64,000 nucleotides of DNA from NCBI GenBank assembly GCA_035651595.1, contig DASRFJ010000241.1, forward strand, positions 48,134 through 112,133. Reading direction: 5' to 3'. Positions 26,203 to 34,951 of this stretch are shown here, one piece after another (within the stretch, counting starts at the first letter, position 1; each line of letters opens with the position of its first letter). The notes under the pieces are model-generated. The model made no database searches. It worked only from the letters and a program-made list of their open reading frames with translations, and was not told where the DNA came from. Both the position numbers and the translations under genes were made by a program. The stretch is from JAFARZ01 sp035651595. GTDB taxonomy: Bacteria; Actinomycetota; Actinomycetes; Streptosporangiales; Streptosporangiaceae.

Positions 26203-26811
26203 TTATCGCGACATCTGCCGCTGGATCAGTTGCTCGATGAGCGTGCGGGCGAACAGGTGGCAGTGCATCGCGGTGCGGCCGGTGACCAGGTCACCGTCGA
26301 CCACCACGTCCTGGTCCACGTACTCCGCACCCATGTTCCTGACATCACCGATCAGGTTGTTGTGACAGACGATCTTGCGCCCGCGTACCTTGTCCGGGAT
26401 GGACGAGGCCAGCCACATGCCGTGGCAGATGATCCCCTTGACCAGGTCGGGCTGTTCGAACGCGCGCCGCAGCAGGTCGGTGGCGGGCGCGAGCTTGTTG
26501 ACGTCCTCGGTGTAGCGCAGCCGGTCGGCGACGATGCCCGACGGGACGATAAGCGCGTCGTAGCTCGCCAGCTCCTCGTCGCTGATGTCCTCGATCCCCA
26601 TGCTCACGTTGAACGGGATCTTCCACTCGTGGCCGGTGAAGTTGATCGACTGCTGGCCCCACAGCCTCGTGCGGAAGTGGACCTCGCACCCTTCCTCCGC
26701 GAAACGGCGCTGGTAATAAAATATCTCCGGCTCAAAGAAGTCGCTCTCCATGAGCACAATGACGCGTCGCCCATTGAGCGGTCCGCTGCGCAGGACGATC
26801 CCCTCAGACAT
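26203..26811 (-). CDS. DJ-1/PfpI-family protein (second)
   Basis: A 202-residue protein of the class I glutamine-amidotransferase-like DJ-1/PfpI superfamily. The start at ATG 26811 follows GGGAG. The nucleophile-elbow Cys is in GIICHGMWLASSI (near 128), and a preceding acidic residue is in ESDFFEPEIFYY (near 20). The context LIVPSGIVADRLR forms the fold's third strand. Members are hydrolases, hydratases, deglycases or isonitrile hydratases. With a second PfpI gene and a thiamine-diphosphate enzyme in the same operon, a role in aldehyde or carbonyl chemistry is plausible but not shown. Confidence 0.88.
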   Translation of the reverse strand: MSEGIVLRSGPLNGRRVIVLMESDFFEPEIFYYQRRFAEEGCEVHFRTRLWGQQSINFTGHEWKIPFNVSMGIEDISDEELASYDALIVPSGIVADRLRYTEDVNKLAPATDLLRRAFEQPDLVKGIICHGMWLASSIPDKVRGRKIVCHNNLIGDVRNMGAEYVDQDVVVDGDLVTGRTAMHCHLFARTLIEQLIQRQMSR

Positions 26812-26849
26812 GGTTTTCTCCCTTGATGAAGTCAAACTCGCCCATTTCG

Positions 26850-27230
26850 CTATCCCGTCTGCTCGCCATTGAGAACCTGGAAGGGAACGGTGTCATGGAA
26901 GTTCGCCATGTAAGCGATATAACCATCGGCAATGCGGAAGTAATTCATTACGTCTGCTTCGATATGCTTTCCGGTCCGGGTCACCGCGGTTATGTGCGAG
27001 ACGGCGGCCGCTTCCTTGCCATTGACGATGAAGTGGCGCGGAGCGTTCTGGAACGATTGGTACCTGTCGCCGAGACCTGCCATCATGTCCTGCAGTTTCG
27101 CGCGGCCTTCAATTCGTCCGGCAAGCTGCTCGTCCATAACAGCGTCAGCGGTGAACAAATCGCACCAGTTATCCCAGTCGGCCATGTTAGTGAGCTGGTA
27201 GTAGCGAATGAGTATTTCTGTTGTGTCCAT
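26850..27230 (-). CDS. SnoaL-like (NTF2-fold) protein, first
   Basis: A 126-residue protein of the NTF2/SnoaL fold, starting at ATG 27230 with GGGAG upstream. In-frame ATG 27257 is an alternative. Typical SnoaL-like residues are RYYQLTNMADWDNWCDLFTADAV and, near the end, VMNYFRIADGYIAYMANFHD. Such proteins are cyclases, isomerases or hydroxylase-like helpers in polyketide pathways, or of unknown role. It sits between the PfpI gene and the thiamine-diphosphate enzyme. Confidence 0.85.
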   Translation of the reverse strand: MDTTEILIRYYQLTNMADWDNWCDLFTADAVMDEQLAGRIEGRAKLQDMMAGLGDRYQSFQNAPRHFIVNGKEAAAVSHITAVTRTGKHIEADVMNYFRIADGYIAYMANFHDTVPFQVLNGEQTG

Positions 27231-27257
27231 TAGGTGTAATCTCCCGCGGTCAGTCAT

Positions 27258-28919
27258 TTAGTCGCGGTCGGTCATGACATCAAGCAGGAATGGCTCGTCG
27301 TTGGCGAGCATGGTCTCCACGGCCTCTTCCGCCTGCTCAAGCTTCTGAACGCGCATTCCCTGGACCCCGAGCGCGCGCGCCATGTCGGCGTACCGGATAT
27401 CCGGATACGAGATGTCGAAGCTGCCCGGCGAGGAGTGCTTCGGGATGCCGGACTCCGCCCAGTACGCTTCGATGTTGCGGTCGAGAATGTGGTAGCGGCC
27501 GTTGTGGCACACCACGAACTTGGCGCCGATGCCGTACCGGGCCGCCGTCCAGAGCGCCTGGTAGGTGTACATGGCCGCGCCGTCTCCGGAGAAGCAGACA
27601 ACGGTCTGGCCAGGCCGGGCGATTTTAACGCCTACCGCTCCCGGCAGGCCGACGCCAAGCGACCGGCTCCGGGTCAGGAAATAACTGCCAGGAGAGTCCC
27701 GTGGCACGTTCCGCGCGACGACCGGCGAGGCGGTGAGCGCCTCATCGAAGACGGCGAGGTTATCTCCCGCTCGCTGACTGATCGCCCGGCAGATGAACTC
27801 GAGCAGGTTGTTGTCGTCGTCTCGGGGCCGCCCGCGGGCGGCTTCGAGGCGGCGGGCCGCCGCTTCGCGGTCCTCGTTGCTCAGCCGCGATTCCAGCTCC
27901 GCGGTGAGCGCGGCCAGAGCGCGCCTGGCATCGGCGACCATGCCGACGTCGACCGGGAAGTTCTTGGCTATGTCTGCCGGGTCAAGGCCGATGTGCACCA
28001 CCGGCGTGCCCGGCTGGAACGGTGACGTCAGCGCGGGGAATACCTCGGGGATCAGGTAGGTGCCGACTGCGATGACCGCGTCGGCGTCGCCGAGCAGGCC
28101 GCTGCTGTGCGTGCCGAACATCCGTCCCAGCAGGCCCCGCGCCAGCGGATGCGAGGCGGGCATGTTGACCTCGGAGGAGTCGGCCTCCCAGACGTCCGCG
28201 CCGAGCAGCTCGGCGAGCCGGACCAGCTCGTGCTGGGCGCCGGTGAGCGCGATCTCGTCGCCGACGATAAGAATCGGCCGCTGCTTACCCGACAACGCGG
28301 CAGCTGCGCGGGCCACCGCGTCATCCGGCGGCGCGGTACGAGTCTCCAGGATCGTGGCCGGCGTCACGAGCTCGTCGTTCTGCTCATCCAGGACGTCCAT
28401 CGGCAGCGCCACGAACACCGGACCTCGCGGCGGCGTCATGGCGGTCTTGACGGCGCGGCGCATCACCCGCAGCAGGTTCCTGCTGTCGGTGACCGTCGTC
28501 GCGTACTTCGTCACCGGACGGGCCATCGCCACGAGGTCCGCGGCCATGTGCGCTTCCATGGCCTCGTACCGGACGCCGGCTTCACCGGCGACCACGACCA
28601 GCGGCGTATGCCCGTGCAGCGACTGGTGCAGCATGCCGATCCCGTTACCGAGACCGACGCCCGAGTGCAACTGCAGCAGGGCAGGGCCGCCGGTGGCGCG
28701 TGCGTATCCTTCGGCCATAGCGGCGGCCACGGTCTCGTGCAGCGAGGTGACATAGCGGAAACCTGGCACCTCCTCGGCAGCGTCCAGGAAACCCTGTTCA
28801 ACGGTCCCCGGATTACCGAACATGATGCCAAGCCCATCCGCCATGAATTGCTCAATGAGCTTTATCTTGGCGGGAGCACTATGGGCGCGAGAATCTGCCA
28901 TCGTATCGTCACCAGCCAT
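27258..28919 (-). CDS. Thiamine-diphosphate-dependent enzyme (acetolactate-synthase/benzoylformate-decarboxylase type)
   Basis: A 553-residue enzyme with the three TPP-enzyme domains: pyrimidine-binding (about 15-170), central (about 200-330) and pyrophosphate-binding (about 380-540). The catalytic Glu is Glu62 (SLHETVAAAMAEGYA). The TPP/Mg motif starts GDGAAMYTYQALWTAARYG near 445 and continues to HNGRY. GNPGT at 36-40 and HQSLHGHTPLVV fit a 2-oxoacid decarboxylase or carboligase. The gene overlaps the downstream end of PfpI-1 by 11 bases. The substrate is not known; linked DJ-1 proteins suggest aldehydes or 2-oxo acids. Residues that distinguish decarboxylase from carboligase cannot be judged without alignment. 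Confidence 0.88.
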   Translation of the reverse strand: MAGDDTMADSRAHSAPAKIKLIEQFMADGLGIMFGNPGTVEQGFLDAAEEVPGFRYVTSLHETVAAAMAEGYARATGGPALLQLHSGVGLGNGIGMLHQSLHGHTPLVVVAGEAGVRYEAMEAHMAADLVAMARPVTKYATTVTDSRNLLRVMRRAVKTAMTPPRGPVFVALPMDVLDEQNDELVTPATILETRTAPPDDAVARAAAALSGKQRPILIVGDEIALTGAQHELVRLAELLGADVWEADSSEVNMPASHPLARGLLGRMFGTHSSGLLGDADAVIAVGTYLIPEVFPALTSPFQPGTPVVHIGLDPADIAKNFPVDVGMVADARRALAALTAELESRLSNEDREAAARRLEAARGRPRDDDNNLLEFICRAISQRAGDNLAVFDEALTASPVVARNVPRDSPGSYFLTRSRSLGVGLPGAVGVKIARPGQTVVCFSGDGAAMYTYQALWTAARYGIGAKFVVCHNGRYHILDRNIEAYWAESGIPKHSSPGSFDISYPDIRYADMARALGVQGMRVQKLEQAEEAVETMLANDEPFLLDVMTDRD

Positions 28920-29733
28920 AACGGGTGAGGCCGTCCTCGAGGACTTCGACGATCTTCTGCCCGGTCAGGAACGAGTCAGGAGTGGACCGGCCCGTGATAA
29001 ACGGGTAGTCGACGATGACAGAACGCGGATGGCCGAAATTCCCGATATAGGCGCCATCGGGGCCCGTCGCGTCTCGGAGTATGTACTCCAGCGGATACGG
29101 CGGCGGCCCCATGTTAAAGTCGGTGCCGAGGAACCCCGTGCCGTCCTTGTAGTCGTATTCCTTGCAATGGCCGGTAACGTGCTTGCCGTAGATAATGCTC
29201 TTGCGGTCGCCCCAGTCGCGGGCGAACGCGAGGCAGGTCACGCCGTAGCATTCGGCGGCGACGGGCATGCCCGCGCGGTGGAAGGCCAAGATGATGTCGT
29301 GTACCCGCCCATTGTTGGCGAGATCGACGATCGGCCCGCTGCCGCCGACGATGAGCATGGTGTCGTACTGCTTGATCTCGTCGTCAAGCGCGTACAGCCG
29401 CTCGTTGTAGCTTTCCAGGGCGCGCAGGTAGTTATCGTCGCTGACATACGGCCGCTCAGGAATCCAGTCGGCGATGCTGACGGGATTATCCAGGCGGGTG
29501 GATTCGTCGAGCGCCCGGGATTTCCTGGCCACTTCTTCGGTAGTTACCGTGCGGCCGAGTGGCGGATCCACGAAAGTGGCATCCAGGCTCGGGGGGAGGG
29601 CGTGCGCCCGTTTCCCAGTGGGAGTAGCGAAGGTTACCTGATAGTCGCGCTGGTCGAAATGAGTCAGTGGCCCGAGCAGCTCTTCTCCCCAGTAACCATG
29701 CTCCGAGAGAATCACAAGAATATGTCGACTCAC
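28909..29733 (-). CDS. DJ-1/PfpI-family protein (first, large form)
   Basis: A 274-residue DJ-1/PfpI protein, with a GTG start at 29733 and GGAGG six bases upstream. The opening HILVILSEHGYWGEELLGPL is the family's first strand, and the elbow Cys is in AAECYGVTCLAF (near 161). At about 270 residues it is longer than the usual 170-190. The extra region lies between the first strands and includes DWIPERPYV. It overlaps the TPP gene by 11 bases. A decayed partial copy of this gene lies at 15579-15860. The upstream 200 bases hold two sites similar to the CTTCGTTA motif (29807-29820, 29938-29949). Confidence 0.88.
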   Translation of the reverse strand: MSRHILVILSEHGYWGEELLGPLTHFDQRDYQVTFATPTGKRAHALPPSLDATFVDPPLGRTVTTEEVARKSRALDESTRLDNPVSIADWIPERPYVSDDNYLRALESYNERLYALDDEIKQYDTMLIVGGSGPIVDLANNGRVHDIILAFHRAGMPVAAECYGVTCLAFARDWGDRKSIIYGKHVTGHCKEYDYKDGTGFLGTDFNMGPPPYPLEYILRDATGPDGAYIGNFGHPRSVIVDYPFITGRSTPDSFLTGQKIVEVLEDGLTRYGW

Positions 29734-29969
29734 GGCAATCCTCCGTTTTGTGCGTATCTGTCCTGACAGTAGCTCAGCGCCGGGTGTGGCGGCGAGAATG
29801 CAGGCGGCACTTCGTCAGCTTGGCCGCACTGAGTCAGCTCAGCGTTGCGGATAAGGGGTATTCTCGTGACACAGCTTCAAAGGCCAGGTCACGGGTAGCC
29901 ACGCGAAACTGGTTCATACGCATGTGCGTGAAACCATACTGCGTTAAGTAAAATCAGAAAGGCGCGAGC
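29734..29969. promoter_or_regulatory. Region upstream of PfpI-1 with two ACTTCGTTA-like sites
   Basis: This 236-base gap contains GCACTTCGTCAGCT (29807-29820) and ACTGCGTTAAGT (29938-29949). These are close to ACTTCGTTAGCT (31369-31380) and ACTTCGTTAAGT (35042-35053) elsewhere in the region. A promoter for the lower operon may begin here, but I cannot place it exactly. Confidence 0.45.
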
Positions 29970-30314
29970 TCACCGGGGGGCGGCGACAATGACCGACGTC
30001 TGCCGCCAGATGAGGCCGTCGCGCAGCACCCAGGTACCGACCAGTCCACGAACAGTCCCGTCGAGGTTGATCGCGGAATGATAGAGAATACAGTCATTCC
30101 TTTCCCTGGCCGCCACCACCGCCACAATTTTCGGTTTTAGCGCGACATACCCTTCGAGGAACGAGCGTATCTCTCGGCCGCCTCTGACGACGGTATCATT
30201 CAGCCACATTACCTGGGCGTCGGGATGGTAATTCCCTAGCATGCCATAAATGTCACCGGCGTGCAGCTGGGCGAAATCTTTTTCAAGCAGCGTGGGGAGT
30301 GTGTTATCCATCAT
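29970..30314 (-). CDS. SnoaL-like (NTF2-fold) protein, second
   Basis: A 114-residue protein of the SnoaL/NTF2 fold with AAGGAAG before the start (two adjacent ATGs). Features are FAQLHAGDIYGMLGNYHPDAQVMW, RGGREIRSFLEGYVALKP and the closing WVLRDGLIWRQTSV. It is quite different from the first SnoaL-like protein at 26850, so not a recent copy. It follows the NmrA-like gene by 32 bases. No catalytic call can be made. Confidence 0.82.
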   Translation of the reverse strand: MMDNTLPTLLEKDFAQLHAGDIYGMLGNYHPDAQVMWLNDTVVRGGREIRSFLEGYVALKPKIVAVVAARERNDCILYHSAINLDGTVRGLVGTWVLRDGLIWRQTSVIVAAPR

Positions 30315-30346
30315 TCTTGCTTCCTTTTCGCGCTAGCAGGCAAATG

Positions 30347-31213
30347 TCAGCTGGCGGTACCTGACGCCAGCTGCACGTCGGCCTCAAGCGCCTCATCCAG
30401 GGTCCGTGGCTCGGCACCGGTGATCATGGCGACCGTCGGGTGCACCTGGGCGGCGTACCCGTCCCGGCCGGAGCGCCGGTAATCCTGGTAAAGCTCGATA
30501 AGCGCGTCGGCGAACCACTCCCGCATGCCGGAGCCGAGCATCGAGTTCCGTGCGACGCTGTCATCGACCGGCACATAGCGCACCGTCCGCCCCAGGCGCC
30601 TGCCAAGCTTCTCGCAGGCATCGGCGTGGCTCAGCGACTCCGGTCCCGTCACGTCGTAGACCTGCCCGGCATGCCCGTTTCCGGTCAGGGCCGCCACCGC
30701 GACGGCGGCGACATCACGCACGTCGGTCATGGTGATCGCGGCGTCCCCTGCGGGCGCGTAATAGTTGCCCTGCGGGTCGATGGCCGAGGGCCAGCCTGCC
30801 GTCACATTGTGCATGTAGAAATTCGGCCTGATGATCGTGTACGGGACACCGGAATCGCGCAAGCACTCGTCCGACAATCCGTGATGCCGGATAAGCCTTG
30901 CGGCCGAGCTGGGATCGGCGCCGAGAATCGAGCTCCGGACCAGCAGGCGCACGCCGGCCCGGCGAGCCGCGTCAATGGCGTTGCGGTGGCACGTCGGCTC
31001 GTCATGAGCCGGAGAGGACAGCAGGAACACCCTGTCCACGCCGTCCATGGCGTTGTCCAGGCTCGACGGATTGGCCAGGTCACCGGCCACGATGTCCGAT
31101 CCGTCGAGTGCATCGGCCGTGCGCGTCATTATCCGCAACGGAGCCCCCGCCGCGCGCAGCCGGCGCAGCAACTCCTGCCCTGTCCGGCTGCGAGAACCGA
31201 TGATGAGGATCAC
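30347..31213 (-). CDS. NmrA-like NAD(P)-binding protein
   Basis: A 288-residue Rossmann-fold protein of the NmrA/isoflavone-reductase-like atypical SDR group. The start is GTG 31213, after AAAGAGG. The N-terminal strand ILIIGSRSRTGQELLRRLRAAG is a variant of the dinucleotide motif GxxGxxG in which the first Gly pair is less standard. ADLANPSSLDNAMDGVDRVFLLSSP-like segments and VPYTIIRPNFYMHN are family marks. These proteins act as NADPH sensors or as reductases. It is the first gene of the minus-strand operon. The gap to the divergent membrane-protein gene carries the sites 31338-31348 and 31365-31380. Confidence 0.88.
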   Translation of the reverse strand: MILIIGSRSRTGQELLRRLRAAGAPLRIMTRTADALDGSDIVAGDLANPSSLDNAMDGVDRVFLLSSPAHDEPTCHRNAIDAARRAGVRLLVRSSILGADPSSAARLIRHHGLSDECLRDSGVPYTIIRPNFYMHNVTAGWPSAIDPQGNYYAPAGDAAITMTDVRDVAAVAVAALTGNGHAGQVYDVTGPESLSHADACEKLGRRLGRTVRYVPVDDSVARNSMLGSGMREWFADALIELYQDYRRSGRDGYAAQVHPTVAMITGAEPRTLDEALEADVQLASGTAS

Positions 31214-31364
31214 GGAATGCCTCTTTTCCCGCCGGGTTACTGTTGAGCTGATGACCGCACGTAGTGCCAGCATCCAGGCCATTCCTGGCAACTACAGCCT
31301 CGTCATTTCCGGCGTGATGATCAAGTGTGCTGATTAGGCTTCGTCAGATGCACCAGAGTCCGCT

Positions 31365-31380
31365 GCCGACTTCGTTAGCT
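31365..31380. promoter_or_regulatory. Candidate shared operator GCCGACTTCGTTAGCT
   Basis: This 16-mer recurs exactly, in reverse orientation, at 46623-46638. It lies in the divergent gap between the NmrA-like and membrane-protein genes. GCTTCGTCAGA at 31338-31348 is a weaker relative. A shared regulator is inferred. Confidence 0.45.
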
Positions 31381-31531
31381 GTGCTCGTTGTGGTGACAAT
31401 GTCACTGATACGATAAATGGATCCTGGAAACTCCCCACCGATTACCGCATCCTGAAACACGTGAGCCAAGCCGTCAATCGGGAAGGACGCAGAGCGATGG
31501 AAGGGACCGCCTCGGAAGCCGGGATCTCCCC

Positions 31532-32554
31532 GTGCATGTAGGGGCGGCATTCGCGGGTGTCCTCCTGTTCCTCGCGACATGGTTTAGCATCCTGCAGACG
31601 GTCTTCACGCCGAGAGGACAGGCCTCCATGTTGTCCCGTGGGACGACATGGGCCGTGGGCGGCGTCATGCTTTCGATCGCCCGGAAACTGCCCGAGCGGG
31701 GACGGGAGTACTTCCTCGGCTACGCCAGCCCGCTGATGCTCTTCCTGACGGCGGTACTGTGGCTGATCGGTATCGTCGCGGGATTCGCCCTGTTCGGCTG
31801 GGGCGTGTCCCGGATGCCGCTGAACGAGCACGCACTGGGAAACATCTACTCGCTACGCCGGGCGGACATCGGGCTCTCCGCTGCCGCCTGGCTGTCCACC
31901 TTTCTGCTGCTGGTCGCGTTCACGGTGCACCTGGTGAGCGTCACCAGCGCGTACAGCCGCAGGGAACGCCTCATCAGCCGACTGACAGCGCAAGCGACAC
32001 GCACGCCGGACGCCGAGGCGGTCTTCGCCGAATACACGCGCGGTGGATGCCGAGACCACCTTGGCGCGCTTTTCAGCGAGTGGGCTGACTGGCTGGCCGA
32101 TATCCAGGCGACCCACCTGGCCTACCCGGCTCTCGTGCATTACCGCTCGGGTGGCAGCTTCTGCTGGACCAACGCGGCTCAGATCATGTTGGACTGCGCC
32201 GCGCTAGCCGAGGCGTGCGTCCCGAACTGGGCACCACCGGAGACCCGTTCCCTGCTTAACGTGGGAGAACGCTGCCTGCCACGGATCGCCGCCCGCCTGG
32301 GGATTGACCTGCCACCCGTTCCGGTCAGCTACCAGGGCCGGGAGACGTATCCGTTCAGCCGGAGCCTCGCGGAGATCCGCACCGCGGGGCTGTCGATAGA
32401 GGTTGACGACGAAGACGCCCAACTGGCCTTCCAGCGGCTGCGGGTACGCTACGCACCCTTCGCGAACGCGATCTGCGAGCGACTTCTGTACGAATACATG
32501 GAGACGCTCGATGGCAATCGGACTGATACCGGAGATGACACCGTAATCCGGTAG
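31532..32554 (+). CDS. Four-helix membrane protein of unknown function
   Basis: A 340-residue protein with a GTG start; no convincing ribosome site is seen, so the start could be off. Predicted membrane segments are at about 5-25 (AGVLLFLATWFSILQTVF), 40-52, 68-95 (PLMLFLTAVLWLIGIVAGFALF) and 116-138 (WLSTFLLLVAFTVHLVSV). A soluble helical C-terminal half of about 200 residues follows, with SFCWTNAAQIMLDCAALA. I do not recognise a family with confidence. The early pair of helices with TVFTPRG recalls small channel or transporter fragments, but no selectivity filter is visible. It is transcribed away from the NmrA-operon. Confidence 0.6.
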   Translation: MHVGAAFAGVLLFLATWFSILQTVFTPRGQASMLSRGTTWAVGGVMLSIARKLPERGREYFLGYASPLMLFLTAVLWLIGIVAGFALFGWGVSRMPLNEHALGNIYSLRRADIGLSAAAWLSTFLLLVAFTVHLVSVTSAYSRRERLISRLTAQATRTPDAEAVFAEYTRGGCRDHLGALFSEWADWLADIQATHLAYPALVHYRSGGSFCWTNAAQIMLDCAALAEACVPNWAPPETRSLLNVGERCLPRIAARLGIDLPPVPVSYQGRETYPFSRSLAEIRTAGLSIEVDDEDAQLAFQRLRVRYAPFANAICERLLYEYMETLDGNRTDTGDDTVIR

Positions 32555-32595
32555 CAAAGTAGCAGGCTCGCGGTCCATCGGCCGCGCCGGTCATC

Positions 32596-33219
32596 TCAGC
32601 TGTCCTCGGATCCAGTGTCCGACGAGGTCTCCGCAACCGGGGTCGGGGTCTGCTCGAATATGTAGTAGATGGCCACCAGGCCGCTGACGACGAGCGAGGC
32701 GGTCGCGCTGAGGAAGGCGAGCCCCAGCGCCACCACATAGGGAACGCTGCCGATGCCGAACCTGATCGTTGCCCGGCGGGCGCCCTCGGGAGTGAAGGGG
32801 ATCGTCATGTGAGCTTTCCGGATGGCCCACCAGAACAGCGCGCCAAAGCTCAGCGACATACCCACGAACACGCCCTGGAAGATCGCGGCGGCCAGCGAGG
32901 CGTCGGGGCCGCCCCGTCTGAGATAGGCGGCGATCGTCGACGTCGCGAACGGAATGCTCACCACGAAGAACAAGAGCAGGAGGTTCAGGAACAAGACCAC
33001 CCGGTCGATCGCGGCGAAGTTCTTGAGCAGCGCGTGGTGGTTGACCCAGATGATGCCGATCGTCGCGAAGCTGATCGCGTAGGCGGCGAAGGCCGGCCAG
33101 TGAGCGCCGATCTGCCTGCCCAAGTCCGGCTTGCTATACGCGCCCAGGCTCAGGGCCAGGATCGTGATCGCCACGCCGAATACATTGTCGCTGAATGCCT
33201 CTAGTCTGCCGCTATCCAC
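32596..33219 (-). CDS. TMEM175-family (DUF1211) potassium-channel-like membrane protein
   Basis: A 207-residue membrane protein with a GTG start and GGAGGGGGC just upstream. The first helix carries the family motif RLEAFSDNVFGVAITIL (RxxxFSD), which forms the hydrophobic gate of TMEM175-type potassium channels. Five further membrane helices follow, including FFVVSIPFATSTIAAYL and GVFVGMSLSFGALFWWAI. The acidic tail has no known motif. It converges on the membrane protein at 31532. A role in ion balance is inferred from the family. Confidence 0.9.
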   Translation of the reverse strand: MDSGRLEAFSDNVFGVAITILALSLGAYSKPDLGRQIGAHWPAFAAYAISFATIGIIWVNHHALLKNFAAIDRVVLFLNLLLLFFVVSIPFATSTIAAYLRRGGPDASLAAAIFQGVFVGMSLSFGALFWWAIRKAHMTIPFTPEGARRATIRFGIGSVPYVVALGLAFLSATASLVVSGLVAIYYIFEQTPTPVAETSSDTGSEDS

Positions 33220-33274
33220 GCCCCCTCCAGCAGCGCGCCGATGGGGTCGTCCGACTTGGGATCGGCGGCGCGGC

Positions 33275-34951
33275 TCATGGCCGCGAGCCGCCGTCTATCC
33301 AGCGCTTGAACACCGCGATCCGCGCTTCGGGCCACGGGCCGTCGCACGGCATGGAGCCCGCTTGCAGCCGGCCGAGAATCTCGGCCGCGCGAAGCCGGAC
33401 ATCGTCGTATGACCACAGGTCGAAAACGAAGCTCATCGACTGCCGGTCCCGGTCCCGGAACAGCGGCCTGATGTGAGCCTCGAAGCCGACTGCCTGATCG
33501 GGTCCGGGCAGTTGCTCATCGGCCGAGGCCAGGCCGGCCGACGCCAGGCCGGCCGACGCCAGGCCGGCCGAGGCTAGCGACGCATGCGCGGAGCCTGCGG
33601 GCAGCTGACCGGCCAGCGACCGTGCGATGTCCCGCATCGCGGCCTGCACCGATGCCAGCGTGCCGGCGATCGCTTCGCCCGGGCCGGCCTGAAGCTGGTC
33701 GCAGAGCCGGGCAGCGTCGTCGAGCCGCTCGGCCAGCAGCGCCCAGGCAGCCTCGCGGTGCGGCAGCAGGTAGTCGGTCTCATAGAACAGCTCGAAGCTC
33801 GGACCGGCCGTCAGCCCCGGATGCTCGGTCCCCACCGGGAGCGTGGTGATCAAGTCGCCCAGCGGCTTGATCATCGTGAGCATTATGCCGACGGCGGCGT
33901 CAGCGAGCACCTGCAACTGCTCGTCTGTCTCGTCGGTGTGCGCGAAGAACCGCTGGAAGACCTGCAACAGGATCTCGTAGCCGACGTTGAACAGGTCGGT
34001 GACGCGGGCGGTCAGCGGGTCGGATATCAGGGGCACATCCACGTCGCGCTCGGGCCGGCGGACGTTGGCTGCCAGCACCGGTCTAGCCGGTTCGAAATTC
34101 GGATTGGCGTCCCGGAGTTGCTGGTACTCATCGAGTATCTCGACAAATTGCCCGAAATGCGCGTCCCGCCATTGGCCACGAGGTCCTTCGCCCTGCTCCA
34201 GGATCTCGTCGATCGCGCGCTTGGCGCTGGCCAGGTCCGTCACTGCGATGAGCTCCGGCCAGCCGAAGTGCCGGGCCGTTGCCTGCGCCTTCGGCGGCCC
34301 GACGAATAGCCAGTCTTCGCCGTGCGCTTCGGCCAGCCGGCTGAGCCCGGCCTCGATCGACCGGTACAGATGCCCGACAGTGCTGAAGTCCTGACCCCGC
34401 GGGACGATGTCCCACTCCCCCATGACCGGCGTGGCCTGCGCGACAGCGGCCAGGCCGTCCGCGTCGTCGAGGTCCATGCCCTCCGGTCGCTCGAGGAACA
34501 TGAAGTGCTTCAGCGCCCGCTCGCCGAACGGCAGCAGCGCCAGCCGCACCCCGGCCGGGTAATGACTCGCGGGGGCGGGCAGGTTGGGCCTGGACATATG
34601 GGGTGCCGCGCCGATGGCGGACAGGATGTTCTGCACCAGGGCGAGATGCAGCATCTCCTGCGTCGCGATGTGCGAGACGTGCCTGCGCCAGCGGCGGACG
34701 GCATCCAGCTCGGTCCCGATCACGCCCTCGTCCTCGGCCTGCTTGAGCGAGAACGCGGCGAACAGGTACTGGCACATGATGCCCTGCTCAAGCTCGGCTG
34801 CCTCGCACAGCATGTAGATCAGCGCCTCGCGGTGCTCGATCACAAACGGCGCCTCCGGTGCCGCGAGACCGCCGCGGGTCGCGATCACGTCCGCGAGCCT
34901 GCCTCGGCCGCCGGACGTACCGGTAACAGCCGGGCCATGGCCGCTGCTCAT
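33275..34951 (-). CDS. VioB-like ferritin-fold protein with C-terminal CDGxWP domain
   Basis: A 558-residue protein starting at ATG 34951 with AGGAGGAGAACC. The N-terminal half matches the ferritin-like domain of VioB/iminophenylpyruvate-dimer-synthase relatives. Diiron-type ligands are visible in MLCEAAELEQGIMCQYLFAA and HIATQEMLHLALVQ. A long helical middle (FELFYETDYLLPHREAAWAL) follows. A flexible Ala/Ser/Gly linker made by a 15-base repeat leads to a C-terminal domain with PLFRDRDRQSMSF and MPCDGPWP. That domain also occurs alone at 42790 and at the end of the 43442 protein. It probably catalyses an oxidative step on an amino-acid-derived substrate; no partner heme enzyme (VioA type) is seen nearby. 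Confidence 0.82.
   Translation of the reverse strand: MSSGHGPAVTGTSGGRGRLADVIATRGGLAAPEAPFVIEHREALIYMLCEAAELEQGIMCQYLFAAFSLKQAEDEGVIGTELDAVRRWRRHVSHIATQEMLHLALVQNILSAIGAAPHMSRPNLPAPASHYPAGVRLALLPFGERALKHFMFLERPEGMDLDDADGLAAVAQATPVMGEWDIVPRGQDFSTVGHLYRSIEAGLSRLAEAHGEDWLFVGPPKAQATARHFGWPELIAVTDLASAKRAIDEILEQGEGPRGQWRDAHFGQFVEILDEYQQLRDANPNFEPARPVLAANVRRPERDVDVPLISDPLTARVTDLFNVGYEILLQVFQRFFAHTDETDEQLQVLADAAVGIMLTMIKPLGDLITTLPVGTEHPGLTAGPSFELFYETDYLLPHREAAWALLAERLDDAARLCDQLQAGPGEAIAGTLASVQAAMRDIARSLAGQLPAGSAHASLASAGLASAGLASAGLASADEQLPGPDQAVGFEAHIRPLFRDRDRQSMSFVFDLWSYDDVRLRAAEILGRLQAGSMPCDGPWPEARIAVFKRWIDGGSRP
33521..33580 (-). repeat. 15-base tandem repeat encoding the interdomain linker
   Basis: Four adjacent units based on GGCCGACGCCAGGCC encode repeats of LASAG between the ferritin-like part and the CDGxWP domain. 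It is an in-frame, expandable linker. Confidence 0.85.
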
